Part shown: positions 10,001 to 20,600 of the stretch, piece by piece | Layout: each line of letters starts with the position of its first letter | Position numbering within the stretch: position 1 is the stretch's first letter | Source of the DNA: Siderastrea radians | Taxonomy: Eukaryota > Cnidaria > Anthozoa > Scleractinia > Rhizangiidae | Reading direction: 5' to 3' | Length of the DNA stretch: 64,000 bases | Assembly (NCBI GenBank): GCA_964017195.1 | Contig: OZ024900.1 | Location: forward strand, 31,636,641-31,700,640 | Made by a program: the position numbers and the translations under genes | The notes under the pieces: generated by a model | Databases searched by the model: none | What the model was told of the DNA's origin: nothing | The model's input: only the letters and a program-made list of their open reading frames with translations

Positions 10001-13000
10001 GCCAGAAATTCAAGATGCTGTATTTTCAAAACGAAAGATGCTACCAGGCTGGAAAATTGTGAAAAGATATATTTTTAAGTTGTCTTCAACCTGGTGACCT
10101 GGTGGGGATATGAAATCAGAAGACCTTTCGATTTATGATTTTAGAATTTGATGACGTCGCGTGAAAACCGGCAATTCTGGTTTTCCAGACATCCCCATTT
10201 ATAATTCAGATGTATGCCTGATGTTGGAGGGTTTGTACTATGTAGATGGAGATGAGCGACTCTAAGATAACCAAGTTTTTCATAATTTCTATTCTTCTGA
10301 CTATATAAAATACGGCAGATACAAAAGGATAGAGAAAGTCAATTTTTCCAAAAATGATTTATTAACATTTTATTCCAGAATCTTGTAAAGTGGAGTTCAA
10401 GGACCCAAATGTTCTTCATGAATTCACTCTCACTGTAACACCAGGTAAGAGGAAAGCCAAAATTTTTGCATTGGTGTGTGTTTTCACACTGTTAGCACTC
10501 ACTGCATTTTTGCTTTTTCTGTTCTAAGGAGAGGGATACTGGAAGGAAGGAATTTTTATATTTCATGTCACGATACCAGAAGAGTATAATATAAAGGTCA
10601 GTACAGTTTCAACTTAAGTAATAAAAAAATCATAATTAGAAAAATTTTGAGAAAGATCTTATAAAGCATGGTACAGAAGAAAAATCTGAATCCCTAATGT
10701 GAATCAAACCCAAAACCAGTCAGATTCTCAAACTACTGAGCTACTGGTAGACTAATGGTGAGTTTATTTTTTGCATGGCATTGATTCAAACCTGGTTTCT
10801 GCCACTTTGTTGTTACCCTAGATGATTCTCTTTTGTAAATTTTCTCTTTTACCCAGGAACTCCTAAAGATTGTTTTGGCTTGAAAAGCTATTAAACATCT
10901 GAACAGTTTTTCAGCCCCAACCCTCGTAAGTTTTGAGAAATGGGTCCCAAGTGTATAAATGGGAACTGCTAAACTATTGAAACTATTGGAACACTAAAAA
11001 ATTAACCTTGGGGAAGACTAGCATCTCTCCCAGGGCGGGGGGGGAGGGGTATTTATATTTCTAGTTGTTTCATGCAACAGGAACTGGGTAAAATCCCAAG
11101 TGTGTGGTTGAGCTGTGGCTCAAGTGGGTGTCCTGTGGACAAAATGAAAAGCATACTAGAATATTAATTCTTGCATCTCACAACTTTATTTCAAATCTTT
11201 TACAGCCACCTAATGTCTGGTGTGAAACAAAAATCTGGCATCCAAACATTAGTGAGAGTGGAGAAGTTTGCTTAAGGTATTTTGTAATCAACACTCCTGA
11301 GTATTCTGTGTGACAAAAAAAGCTTTACAGTAATTAATGTTTATTTCTTCTCTGTGCAAAGCCAGTTCACTGTTAAGTCCCACAGTGTGACAATTCATCT
11401 CAAATTCTATATAGCAAATTACCATTTGTCATGTTACTCTTTTCTTAATGTAGCTTGTTAAGGGAACACACTCTTGATGGCTCAGGCTGGGCCCCAACAA
11501 GAACATTAAAGGTAGGTACAAAAAGGCATGAAGTACATGTAGTAGTGTTGGACCTTTTGATTGAAGTCTGAAAGCCTAATCGTCTTATGTTAAATACAAT
11601 GCTGTTCTATTTTTTGCTCCGAACTGCCTGAATTTTTGCATGAGACCTTCAGTTTATCCCAAGAACATCGCTCAACTTTTTGGTCTGATTTTGCGCTTCA
11701 TTTGCATGTGCAACTCTTGCAACGTGTGACCAAGATAACCGTCGCCCGCTGCACCCCTCCCACTCACTTTTCTTGACACAAAACAGAGAAAAAACTTTGG
11801 GTAGTCTTGATATTTTAGGCAAATCCTCCTTACAACTTCCTTCCAAATGTAATTTCCTTCCACCCCTCCTGGCACCCTCCCTTCCCCCCAATACTGGGTT
11901 CCATGTTTGGCAGTTGGAAACTACACCCCCACCTACCCCTCCCCTATCAACCAACATTTTGCTACTTATTATCACTCAGAGCAAAATGTTGGGTTAGGGG
12001 AGGGGTAGGTGGGGTTTCCCAGAAACGTGGAATGATCCTTAAACTCAACTGACAAGTTTGTTTTTCTTTGTCATAGTCATAATTACATTGGCAACCAACA
12101 AACCATAAAAAAACAAGAAATTCTGAAGAATTTACAGGTGGCGGATAGTCTCTCCCCCCCCCCCTTTTCCTAAGGAAAAATGGTTTCTTTAAAAAAAAAC
12201 TTTAGTAGTTGGTGGTTTACACTGACCTGTTATGGACAATTTGCACTTCCGGTATGTAAGGAATTAAATGTATGTAAACATATTACCGAGGAGAATGTCG
12301 GGTATTTGACAGATTGGTTAACTGTTAAATCAATAGCAACTTGAGAACTTTGTTTAGTTTGTTTCTGGGTTGTAATCAGTGACCTCTGTACGAATTCTAG
12401 CGAGACACTTAAACCCTGTGGCTTTACCTGGAGAAATAAATTGTTCTTAAACTGTGATATCATGAAGTACGGTCCTTAGGCATTCACAACAAATGTTTCA
12501 ACCTTCAGGCAAGGGCTCCATTTGGATCCTAACGACACGAGTGCAGGCTACTTGCAATTTAGAATCTATTGTTATGACAGCGATGCAATTGTCATTCAAA
12601 AGTCATTATTTACGTCATTATAACAGCAAGGCCATTGTTCAGAGGCTGTGGGACCCCAAGAGGACTAAGTGAACTGACAGTCGATTACTAGCGATGACGA
12701 AAATGAAAAACAAAAAAATGGCCATTTTACGAGTCGACGCAACGTGCACATGCACATGACCGCCACCTAACAAATTGACAAAGTGGATGAAAGTCCACCA
12801 ATCAAGGTGGGGGGAACTTAACCTTTTGACCCATTGATTGAGTTTTGAACCTTCAAAGTGCATGTTATTGAAAAGTGCAGTAAAAGAATTGGCCATAGCT
12901 GTGCAAAGAATATAGAAAGTGCCTGACTGCAAGCTTATGGCAGGTTTTAATAATTTTAATAAACAAAAATAGTTTTGTCTTTATTTTCTACAGGATATTG

Positions 13001-15676
13001 TGTGGGGACTTAATTCTTTATTCACTGTAAGTGCTTTTGAATATAAAATTCTTGCTCATTAACCTGATAGGATGATTTGTTTGTGAGTTGTTCAGTTATA
13101 ATAACAGTCATTTGCTTGTTTTTGAATTATGTTTAATAAGTTCTGTATTTCCAACTATCCAAAGGACTTGCTAAACTTTGATGATCCACTTAATGTTGAG
13201 GCTTCAGAGTTGTATTTTAAGAATAAGGTAAGAAAAAGAAATAATTATCAAGTTTGCATTTTATTTTCGCGCTACACGTTCCTAGAAGGCATGAAAAACC
13301 TTCTCTGAGTAAAGAGGTCAACTGCCATGAAAGCTCTATTACCCCCCAAACCCCCGCCATCACCAGCACCCTTCCTTCCCAATCAGGGGTTTGAGGGTAG
13401 ACATCAGAGTAAGGAAGGCACAAAAGAAAATATCTATTAGAAGGCAAAAACATCAAACTTTGATTTCCATTGGGAAAATAAAAAACTAAACTAAGTTTCA
13501 GTCAATTTTATGTGCTCATAACACTTAACCACTGAAACTCCACAGTTAACCCTTTGAGCCCCAATAGTGATGGGCATCAAATTTCTCTTTGTAATATCAA
13601 TGGACAATTAAGTGCACAGGTGTCAAGAATTAAGGAAATGATCAGCAGGGATGAACTCTTTTGATATTTGAACAACTTCTCCCAACTAGCACTACAACGA
13701 CTGTATCACAACCAGGAGCAGGGTTGTCCACAACTTTTCAAGTAGCTGGCAAAAATTTCTAAGTAGCCAGATAGTGATTATCGAGCACTGATGGCAATTC
13801 TTTCCGGGGGGTCTGGGGGCATGCCCCCCCCAGGAAATTTTTACATTTAAAGTCCCCAGAAACGGAATTTCGTTGATTCTGAGCACAAATTTCCAATAAT
13901 GTCAGTTCCAAAAGTAATCGTATCTTTTCAATTTTATTTTATAAACTCTGCCTTCAGTGGTTTTCTCAGTGCTCGAGACTAACTTTTCACCTTAGTAGCC
14001 AAGTGGCTAGTGAGAGGTTTGATTTCACGAGCCAAAATAAATTTTCACTAGCCAGACTTTTTTTGCATAATCTCATACTGTGTTCAATATGTCTAATTTT
14101 TAGCCGAGTTAAGTACTGTAAACATGCCTCTATGTAATCTCAGGAGTGAAGAACTTGAATGTTGACTGTTCTTTCCAACGGTTAAAGATCCTCACACGCG
14201 AAATACAAAGTACTATGTGCCTTCAGGGCAAATTCCCAGGCGCGATGTCAGATCATGACGAACAACTCGAACAGTTAACCTTAAATGAGCATGTCAACGT
14301 ACAAGTACGGAGAAACGTTGGAAAGACAAAGGTACGGAGAAACGTTGAGAAGTCATATCAAACACGTTGGTTGGAAATGCACTACAGTAGGGAGAAACGC
14401 TGCCAACGTACCAAGATACGGAGATTAATAAAATACGCAACCACTAACTTAAGGAGAAACGATATCAGGCAAAACTACTGTAATTCCACACACTTAAAAC
14501 GTGTGTGACATACGGAAGAACGCCGGACGGACAGACTGAACTAATAGTGGGACAATAAATTACGAAATGTCAGTGAGACAACTAAAATCGCACTAGCGTA
14601 CGGATAAACGTTGAGAAGACAAGACTAATGCAGTATGAACATACTAACGTACAGAGAAACGCTAAGCAGTGTCGACTTATCGTACGAATGTACTAACACA
14701 CTGGAAACATTAGGGAGAGCAGAACAATGTACGAACATGCTAACGTACGAAGAAACGTTGAGGCTAGACTAATAAATCGACGAACCTAGTTACGTACGGA
14801 GAAACGTTGTGAAGACGTTACGTAGAGAGAAATGCTGGGAAGAGAAACTATTGTTCGAACGTAGCAATTAATGTAAAAAAAAGTCGATAACAGAAGACTA
14901 AAGAATTGTGTGAACCTACTAACGTGTAGACAAATATCATATAAACGCACTAGTGGACCTTTCAAGAAAAGGTACAGTGAAACGTTCTGAAGACGGCTAA
15001 TTTCGTTCGAACGTAGAAATGACGGAGAAAACGTCGCCATCTGAGACGAGAATTAGTAGGGAAAAACGTTGAGAGGACAAAACAAGTATCATACGAACAT
15101 TATGATATCCATCTACACAATAAGTTTTAAAATTCTGCTCACTCAATGTGCTTTTGGGATCCAATCACCAGAAGCAATATTTAGTTTGGTCTCCATCCGG
15201 TGCTTTAGTGCTTTGAAATTTTAATTAGCCAAAATGGCTAGTGAAAGTGCACGACTTACTAGCCAAAACGGAATTTCTAAGTAGTCTCTGACTAGTTGGC
15301 CACCGTTAGTCTCGAGCCCTGAATAATTTTCTACATGTAATTCCCAGAACTACGAGAAATAAGTTTCATTTTCATATATCTGCGCCAGTAAAGGAACAAA
15401 TAATTTGCCTTTAAAATATATATATATATATCACAAAAGTAGCCGGTTAATTCTGCCGGCTGTTAGGGACAATCCTGAAGGAGAATTGATATGCTGACAC
15501 TGGGGTGTAATTAGTTTGACAAGGTCGAGGTTGACAGTAAAGTGTAATCACCAAAACATTTAAATTTTTGCTGATCACAATATTTACTCATTTTTAACAT
15601 TAAAATCTTCCAACAGGAGTCATTTCGAAGAAGAGTAGAAGATTACATCAGGCTGTATGCATCACCCAGAAGATAA
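7001..15676 (+). CDS. UBE2F: UBE2F, NEDD8-conjugating enzyme, complete 9-exon gene
   Basis: Exons: 7001-7118, 7336-7365, 10379-10444, 10529-10596, 11206-11276, 11454-11511, 12994-13026, 13165-13227, 15617-15676. All introns are GT-AG, phases close, and the joined CDS is 567 nt (188 aa; the human protein is 185). The basic N-terminal extension [15 protein letters not shown] corresponds to the UBE2F tail that docks on the NEDD8 E1. It is followed by RVSVRDKLL and the UBC fold. The motif [14 protein letters not shown] holds the HPN triad and the catalytic Cys, which falls at residue 116 as in human UBE2F. Later exons give [21 protein letters not shown] and [10 protein letters not shown], all family signatures. 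UBE2F transfers NEDD8 to CUL5 with RBX2. Introns 2 and 8 are enlarged by transposons. A possible ATTAAA polyadenylation signal lies at 16041. Confidence 0.97.
7515..7830. repeat. Degenerate GATCCT/AGGATC-rich tandem region in UBE2F intron 2
   Basis: About 300 bp in which AGGATCCTA, ATCCTGTAG and AAGATC recur every 10-30 bp in both orientations. The motif is palindromic, so the region can form many small hairpins. More copies (GCAGGATCTTAG, CTAGGACCTTTGCAGG) follow the MITE at 8386-8435, so the MITE probably inserted into this array. Confidence 0.7.
7841..8385. mobile_element. MITE-like element, TIR GGGGCTGATTACATGAGGCG
   Basis: Left end GGGGCTGATTACATGAGGCG and right end CGCCTCATGTAATCAGCCCC are exact inverted copies and the match continues imperfectly inward. 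Subterminal GCTAGCCGGGCTGGC-type palindromes recur. No ORF. No convincing target-site duplication was seen. Confidence 0.82.
8445..8672. mobile_element. TTAA-bounded ~210-bp MITE family A, copy 1
   Basis: Begins TTAACCGTTTCAGCCC and ends GGGCTTAAGGGTTAA. It is one of seven copies in this window with TTAA at or near both borders and CCCTTTAAGCCC-like inverted ends. TTAA target and CCC-starting termini suggest mobilisation by a piggyBac-type transposase (inference). A foldback element has inserted at its right end. Confidence 0.8.
8673..9512. mobile_element. Foldback element, ~69-bp TIRs, perfect 9-bp target duplication
   Basis: TIRs begin TAGCCTCCTATGCAGAC (left) and TAGCCTCCTACGCAGAC (right, reversed) and pair over about 69 bp with few mismatches. 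AAGGGTTAA flanks both sides (8664-8672 and 9513-9521), a perfect 9-bp duplication. It targeted the terminus of MITE copy 1. Nine-base duplications suggest a Mutator-like transposase. No transposase ORF is present. Confidence 0.9.
9522..10378. other. Remainder of UBE2F intron 2, nothing recognised
   Basis: AT-rich intronic sequence without a convincing ORF or repeat that I could identify. Confidence 0.5.
10684..10752 (-). repeat. tRNA-related SINE fragment
   Basis: On the minus strand an A-box-like CAGTAGCTCAGTAG and a B-box-like GGTTTGATTCAC occur at tRNA-like spacing. No full cloverleaf is supported. Confidence 0.5.
11900..12025. repeat. Hairpin of C-rich/G-rich arms in UBE2F intron 6
   Basis: CCACCTACCCCTCCCCTA pairs with a downstream TAGGGGAGGGGTAGGTGG-like arm, and CAACATTTTG with CAAAATGTTG. 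It is probably a MITE end pair. The rest of intron 6 (12026-12993) shows nothing I recognise. Confidence 0.6.
13546..13714. mobile_element. TTAA MITE family A, copy 2 (left part, split by an insertion)
   Basis: Starts TTAACCCTTTGAGCCCC. The expected right part (GGAGAATTGATATGCTGACACTGG type) resumes only near 15480-15507. About 1.75 kb of nested repeats lies between. Confidence 0.75.
13967..15321. mobile_element. TIR element carrying a tandem array, nested in MITE copy 2
   Basis: Left end CAGTGCTCGAGACTAAC and right end, reversed, CAGGGCTCGAGACTAAC form inverted termini. Subterminal TAGCCAAGTGGCTAGTGA and TAGCCAAAATGGCTAGTGA are related. No matching target duplication was found. CAG(T/G)G ends resemble hAT termini, but this is weak. 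The interior is mostly the array listed next. Confidence 0.72.
14270..15080 (+). repeat. Diverged tandem array of GTACGGAGAAACGTT units
   Basis: The core (A)CGTAC(G/A)GAGAAACG(T/C)T recurs about a dozen times at irregular 30-70-bp spacing, often with CGAACnTnCTAACG before it. It is the same motif as the regular 51-bp arrays at 45038-46205. The open frames here are by-products of the repeat, not genes. Confidence 0.8.
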
Positions 15677-16340
15677 CAATAGCATAGTGTCAGTGGCTTG
15701 GTGACCAGTCTCGACAGAAATACTATAAGCAACACATTAATTGAAGGGCTTAGTTGAAGGAAAACTGTTAAAACAACGCTATCAAAATTGAATGTCATTT
15801 TGAGCAAAAATCAAACACTCATAAACCGAAAAAGTCATCACTCACCCCCACCTATGCCAATTTTTTCACCAAGTCCTTCAATTAAAACAATAATATTGTT
15901 TAAATTTGCCTCAGAAGTTGCTCTCTAGACCTGGTGTTTCTATTTATACCATTCCTTCCTGTACATAGGATAACTAAAAATTGCTAGGAGACTGATCTAA
16001 CAGCACTGTTACAGTTCATAGATGAAAAATAGAACAAAAAATTAAATTGTGTAGGTCATTGCAACCTTCATTAAAACTAGGTTAGTAATTTTCCCCTACC
16101 CCTTGAAATCATAAAAGACCAGGAAGGCTCTTCATGTGATACTTCTCAAACTCATTAATAATGCATAAAGAGAAAACAAAGGAAATCACTACCGTGACGG
16201 TGGTTTGGATACCGGATCTTAATTAGCATAACGTTTTGCGAACTTTTGCTTTGAATTTCTCCTAGATTTATGAATGGTTTGAGAAGCCATATCAAAAACT
16301 CGAAAGAGTGTTTCATCATGTATCCAAACACCTCGAAGTC
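15677..16340. other. UBE2F 3' UTR/downstream region
   Basis: No further exon is seen. Candidate polyadenylation signals ATTAAA occur at 16041 and 16070. Confidence 0.45.
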
Positions 16341-16344
16341 GGTC

Positions 16345-16520
16345 AAAAAAACTCGGCTGCGCCTCGTTTTTTCAACCCACTTCTCGGGGTTTGGATATGC
16401 TGATGAAACACTCTTTCTCGTGTTTGATATATTACATCAAACACGGGAAAGAGTGCTTCATCAGGATATCCAAACACCGAGAAGTGGGTCGAAAAAATGA
16501 GGCGCAGCTGAGTCTTTTTA
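16345..16520. repeat. Foldback element downstream of UBE2F
   Basis: Arms centred near 16433 pair CTGATGAAACACTCTTTC with GAAAGAGTGCTTCATCAG, and CCCACTTCTCGG with CCGAGAAGTGGG. The ends contain CGGCTGCGCCTCG-type sequence. ORFs on both strands across it arise from the inverted repeat. Confidence 0.8.
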
Positions 16521-17099
16521 ACCCACTTCAAGACACTGTTGAAAGGTTAAGATTGTAGTTTTTGTGTATGAGCTCACCAATTGGGGACAGAGGGAAGAGA
16601 GAACTGGACGTAAAACCCTATTTGTGAGGTAGCGGGAAGCTGGAGAAAAGGGAAAGCTGATAAAAGTGGTTGGAACATCTAGTAAGGGGATGGGTAGCCT
16701 GCAATCCAGGCGTATTTTTGGGGCGAGCGAACGTTATAGCCACCATCTTAGATTTTAAAAGCAGAGGAAGATTGGGGAGAGTAGAAAGAGTAACTAAGGG
16801 GGTGGGGATTAGTCTGAAAGGAAAATGAGTGGCTACAATTTTAAAACCGATGTTTTGGCACTCGCGCGTCTCCAGAAAACGCCTGCATTGCAGGCTAGGG
16901 GATGGGAGTTTGTAGTTTAGTGTTCAGGAAGCAGTTGAGGGAGTTGACTGTAGCCGCTCTCTTTTTCGTTATTGTAACATTAATAATAAATAATTTGTAA
17001 TAAAGTCTGTACGTACTTAAGAAGTCAAAGCACATAAATGTCTTTGATTTCCCACGCACACATAGACAATATTTTGTAAAATGAATAAAGCATATAACA

Positions 17100-17540
17100 C
17101 GAACAATAAGTGTATGGTTCTATTTTTGACGCTATGGATGAAACCTCAAAGTGTGACCATTCAAGTGAAAGCTATTGGGCAGTAGACTGCGAGTAGTCTC
17201 TAATTTTGGCGATGGCGATTGTGGGGTGGACGAAATACACGCGCGCGCGAAATCTCGCCTTCGCGTCGCGTCTCCTTGAACTTTCGCGCGCGCGTGTGTA
17301 TTTCGCCCGCCCCACAATCGCCATCGCCAAAATTAGAGACTACTCGCAGTCTAATTGGGCAGTACTTTCCTGTGGTGCTGTTTATTATACTTTACAAGGT
17401 GGTTCTAACTTTTCAGTCTGTGGGATGGTGTAATCCTAAAGTGTGACCATTCAAATGAAAGCATTGAGCAGCACTTTCTGTGGTGCTGTTTGTTATGCTG
17501 TACAAGTTTCACCATCCAAATGAAAGCTATTGAACTTGAA
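17100..17540. repeat. ~120-bp repeat cluster, several copies
   Basis: Repeated GTGTGACCATTCAAATGAAA and CAGTACTTTCCTGTGGTGCT units. One unit is interrupted by the foldback element at 17183-17353. Confidence 0.75.
17183..17353. mobile_element. Foldback element TAGACTGCGAG family, copy 1, with 9-bp target duplication
   Basis: Near-perfect palindrome starting TAGACTGCGAGTAGTCTC. ATTGGGCAG occurs directly on both sides (17174-17182 and 17354-17362). CGCGCG-rich tracts lie near the centre. The second copy is at 60423-60623. Confidence 0.93.
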
Positions 17541-17604
17541 ACCTTTATGGTGGTACTCGTTCTCTTTTGAATTTTTGTCAGAGAATTAAGAAGCCAGAAG
17601 TAAG

Positions 17605-20600
17605 TCACTCTTGCTTTCCTTTCTCTGGTTTCTGCAGAAAGCAACAAAACATCATAATGGTGCTCTCCTTTTCAAGTCCATCCACAGGTATAAGAGAAAA
17701 AGCAGGGGCAGGAAAAGTAGTCCCCTCCAAGTCTCTGTAGCTGCGAATAAAGTCCTCAACATGCCAATGGTACATGGTATCTTTGACATAAAATATCCTC
17801 ATGTACGTCAAATCAGTGGCACTAATGTTGTGATGTGAGAAGCAACATCGTAACTCGCAAACAACTGTGTCCATGATTTCCTCCAAATCACACTCAGTTG
17901 AATCAGACTCTGTAGGGTACAATAGGGACATATATGTCAGTACAAATGTAGCTGCAAGCTGCAGGGGTTTCGTCAAGGTTGGAGCACGCTGAACAACAGA
18001 TCACAGTGACATGACCCAAGGACGAGTTTCAGTGGCAAGTCCCTTCATGAAGAATCCTTGTCACTATGACAAAAGTTTGTTCCCACAAAAAGATGCATAA
18101 ATTCAAACTGGTTTTATCTCCTGCATGAGGTTGCGGGGGCATTTAATGACAAACATTATTTTTCATTGTTGACATGTGTGCATTGCTCATGTGACCTGCC
18201 TTGAAACAAAAATCAACCAATGGGAAAGCATTTGTTTATTCTAGTTCCAGGTGCCCTCATCATAATGTAGGTTTCCCTGCTTAAAATTTATTTGTTGAGA
18301 GAGTGATGCTAAAGTTTGGCCTCGTCGCAGGCTACATTATTATATTTTTAGTTAATCCAGTCTGTTTGGGTTTTTATTAAAGATGGTTTTTATTCAACAA
18401 TGTTTAATGCTGAATTCAAGGTTGTATGAAAAAGAAAAGTCAGCACTGGACAACCGCATTACTGAAGAATACTGGCCCTGCAACTTACCAACTTCGAAGT
18501 TAACAGCAAAGCTATTACAACTATTTCCCTTGACAGCAATACTTTGTACTCTAACACTGAACTTATCCCTGTTCACAGATGAGGAGCCAGCTGAAAAAAG
18601 AACAGGATGTTTTTTAATCAGAAATCAAATTATCTGTACAAGCATGATAACTGGTTACATTCATTCTCCTCATTACTTTTCTTGAGGCTGTACAGAGGCT
18701 ATGCTGCTTGCACAACATGACATTCTATACAAGTCAGCGTGGACTGGTACACACCTGGGCCTATTCATCATTTGTTTCAATATGAACAAAACCATTGTCT
18801 TAGTTGGGAACTTTGCAGTATTAGTTTGCATTGAGGATTTACAGATGCGTGTCCATCCCCTGGGTGGCGGGGAGGGAATGATAGTTGAAATGATCTACAT
18901 CTGCACCCCTCCCTTCCTCCCACCACCCCATCTCAGAACCTGGAGAACAATCTGTCCCAAGTGCAGCACAGCGAAGACTCTCCTGCGCCCGCCGTCTTGC
19001 TGCTTTTAGCAATTTAAACTTCTGTCTTTTAGTCATTAGTTGTATATTTTATTATTTTATTAATATTATCTATTAGTAGCTTCAGTCATTAGTTATATAT
19101 TTTGTTATTTTATTATATATTTTAACGCGGGAACCACTGTAATTGGCTAGGCTGTAGTGGTCTCCCTGCCTAACAATTTTATGTACCTGTGTTGTTTTAT
19201 TGCTAGGCGAAACTAAATAAATAAATCTGCCCAGGGGCTTGGAAAGTTTGCAGGATGGGGTGACTGACCCCATGTGCAAGCCCCCAATTTGGCCAATCAG
19301 TCAAGGTTTAATCTGACTTACACTACTGCACTTGAAAAGCTATGCACATACATTGATGCTGGATAAGATTTTCCTGAGCCACAACATGCCATTCCACCAG
19401 GGCTCCCTTTGGTAAAGCAGGCACAATTATGTATGACATTAACCCCAATGGTGACTCTATGTCTTGCTCATTGCCTTCTGCAGTCTGACCTCAAGTTAAA
19501 TCAAATCAATTAACAGCATGTTAGAAAACAGAAGATAACATAGAGAGTTTCTGCATTTACTTTTAAAATCATTTCACACACATGGAAGATACCCCCTCTT
19601 ACCCTTAAAAATAAACCCCACACAATTACATTCAAAAACTTAAATTCCAATAATATGCACTAAAGATACTTAATTTAGTTAAAGGGCTTTTGGTGTTAAA
19701 GAAAGTGACAATTATTTTTCTCTTAATGATAAGCCCACCAATATTGTTAATGACAGTAGCCCTAGTTAGCACAAAAGGGATTTTTGAGTGTCTCAATGCT
19801 GGTCTCTGCATAACAGTAGTTTTTTCTTAGAAAAATAAAACTGTACTCCACATTGTCTGTCTCTATCCAGGTGTACAATAGGGGAGTGCATTGGCCACTT
19901 GCAGCCTGTGTGCAACTTAAAAACCAAACTGACAAATGAGCTCAACAAAGACACATCTCAATCATAACCATCATAACCATTTTAATGAAATTACCTTTAA
20001 TGATGAAACTTGATTCCAAACATTCTTAGCAACAGACACATAAGCAGGTGAAGTTAGGAAACAAAATCCATGAACAACACTTTGAAGTGATTCCCCAGGA
20101 GACATAGCTGATATCACCCTTTCAACATGCCGCAAAGACAGAGGCGCCTCTTGTGAAATGCCGCCTGACACCATGGTCATTGTCGGAGGCCACAAACCAA
20201 TTGATCCTGAGACAAACAAAGTGTCCCTAGCCTACAGAGTGAATGCAATACTACCAATAATTATTTTACTCCACTTAAAACAAGAAATAAACACAAATTC
20301 TAACAAGGGAATTTAAAACCATGTAGGGGGAGGGAGGAGAGGAGGGCAGGAGACAGAAAAGAGGGAGCAGGAAGTGGGATTGCCAAGGTGGTGGGAAGCA
20401 AGAGAAATACAAAGAATTACACAAACCTGCATAGTATTTTGCAATTGAAAAACAAAAGAGGCAGGAGTTAATAAGAAGGGGTGGAAACTGGGATTAAAGG
20501 TTACAGGAAGTGGGAAGTTTGGACCCCCTGTTCTCATGCAATACCTGTAACACAGTAAGACCTCTGCTTACACCCGCCTCTCTACAAAATGGTAATTATA

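Noticed and set aside
11649..11975. 108-codon minus-strand frame in UBE2F intron 6
   Set aside because: Low-complexity G/C-skewed sequence at a hairpin repeat, with no recognisable domain or splice context.
14146..14508. 120-codon frame rich in RRNV repeats
   Set aside because: It runs through the diverged GTACGGAGAAACGTT array, so it is a repeat by-product.
17605..17976. A separate small gene of 123 codons with its own ATG
   Set aside because: An acceptor and phase link its downstream part to the preceding DPH6 exons, so it is best read as the last DPH6 exon.
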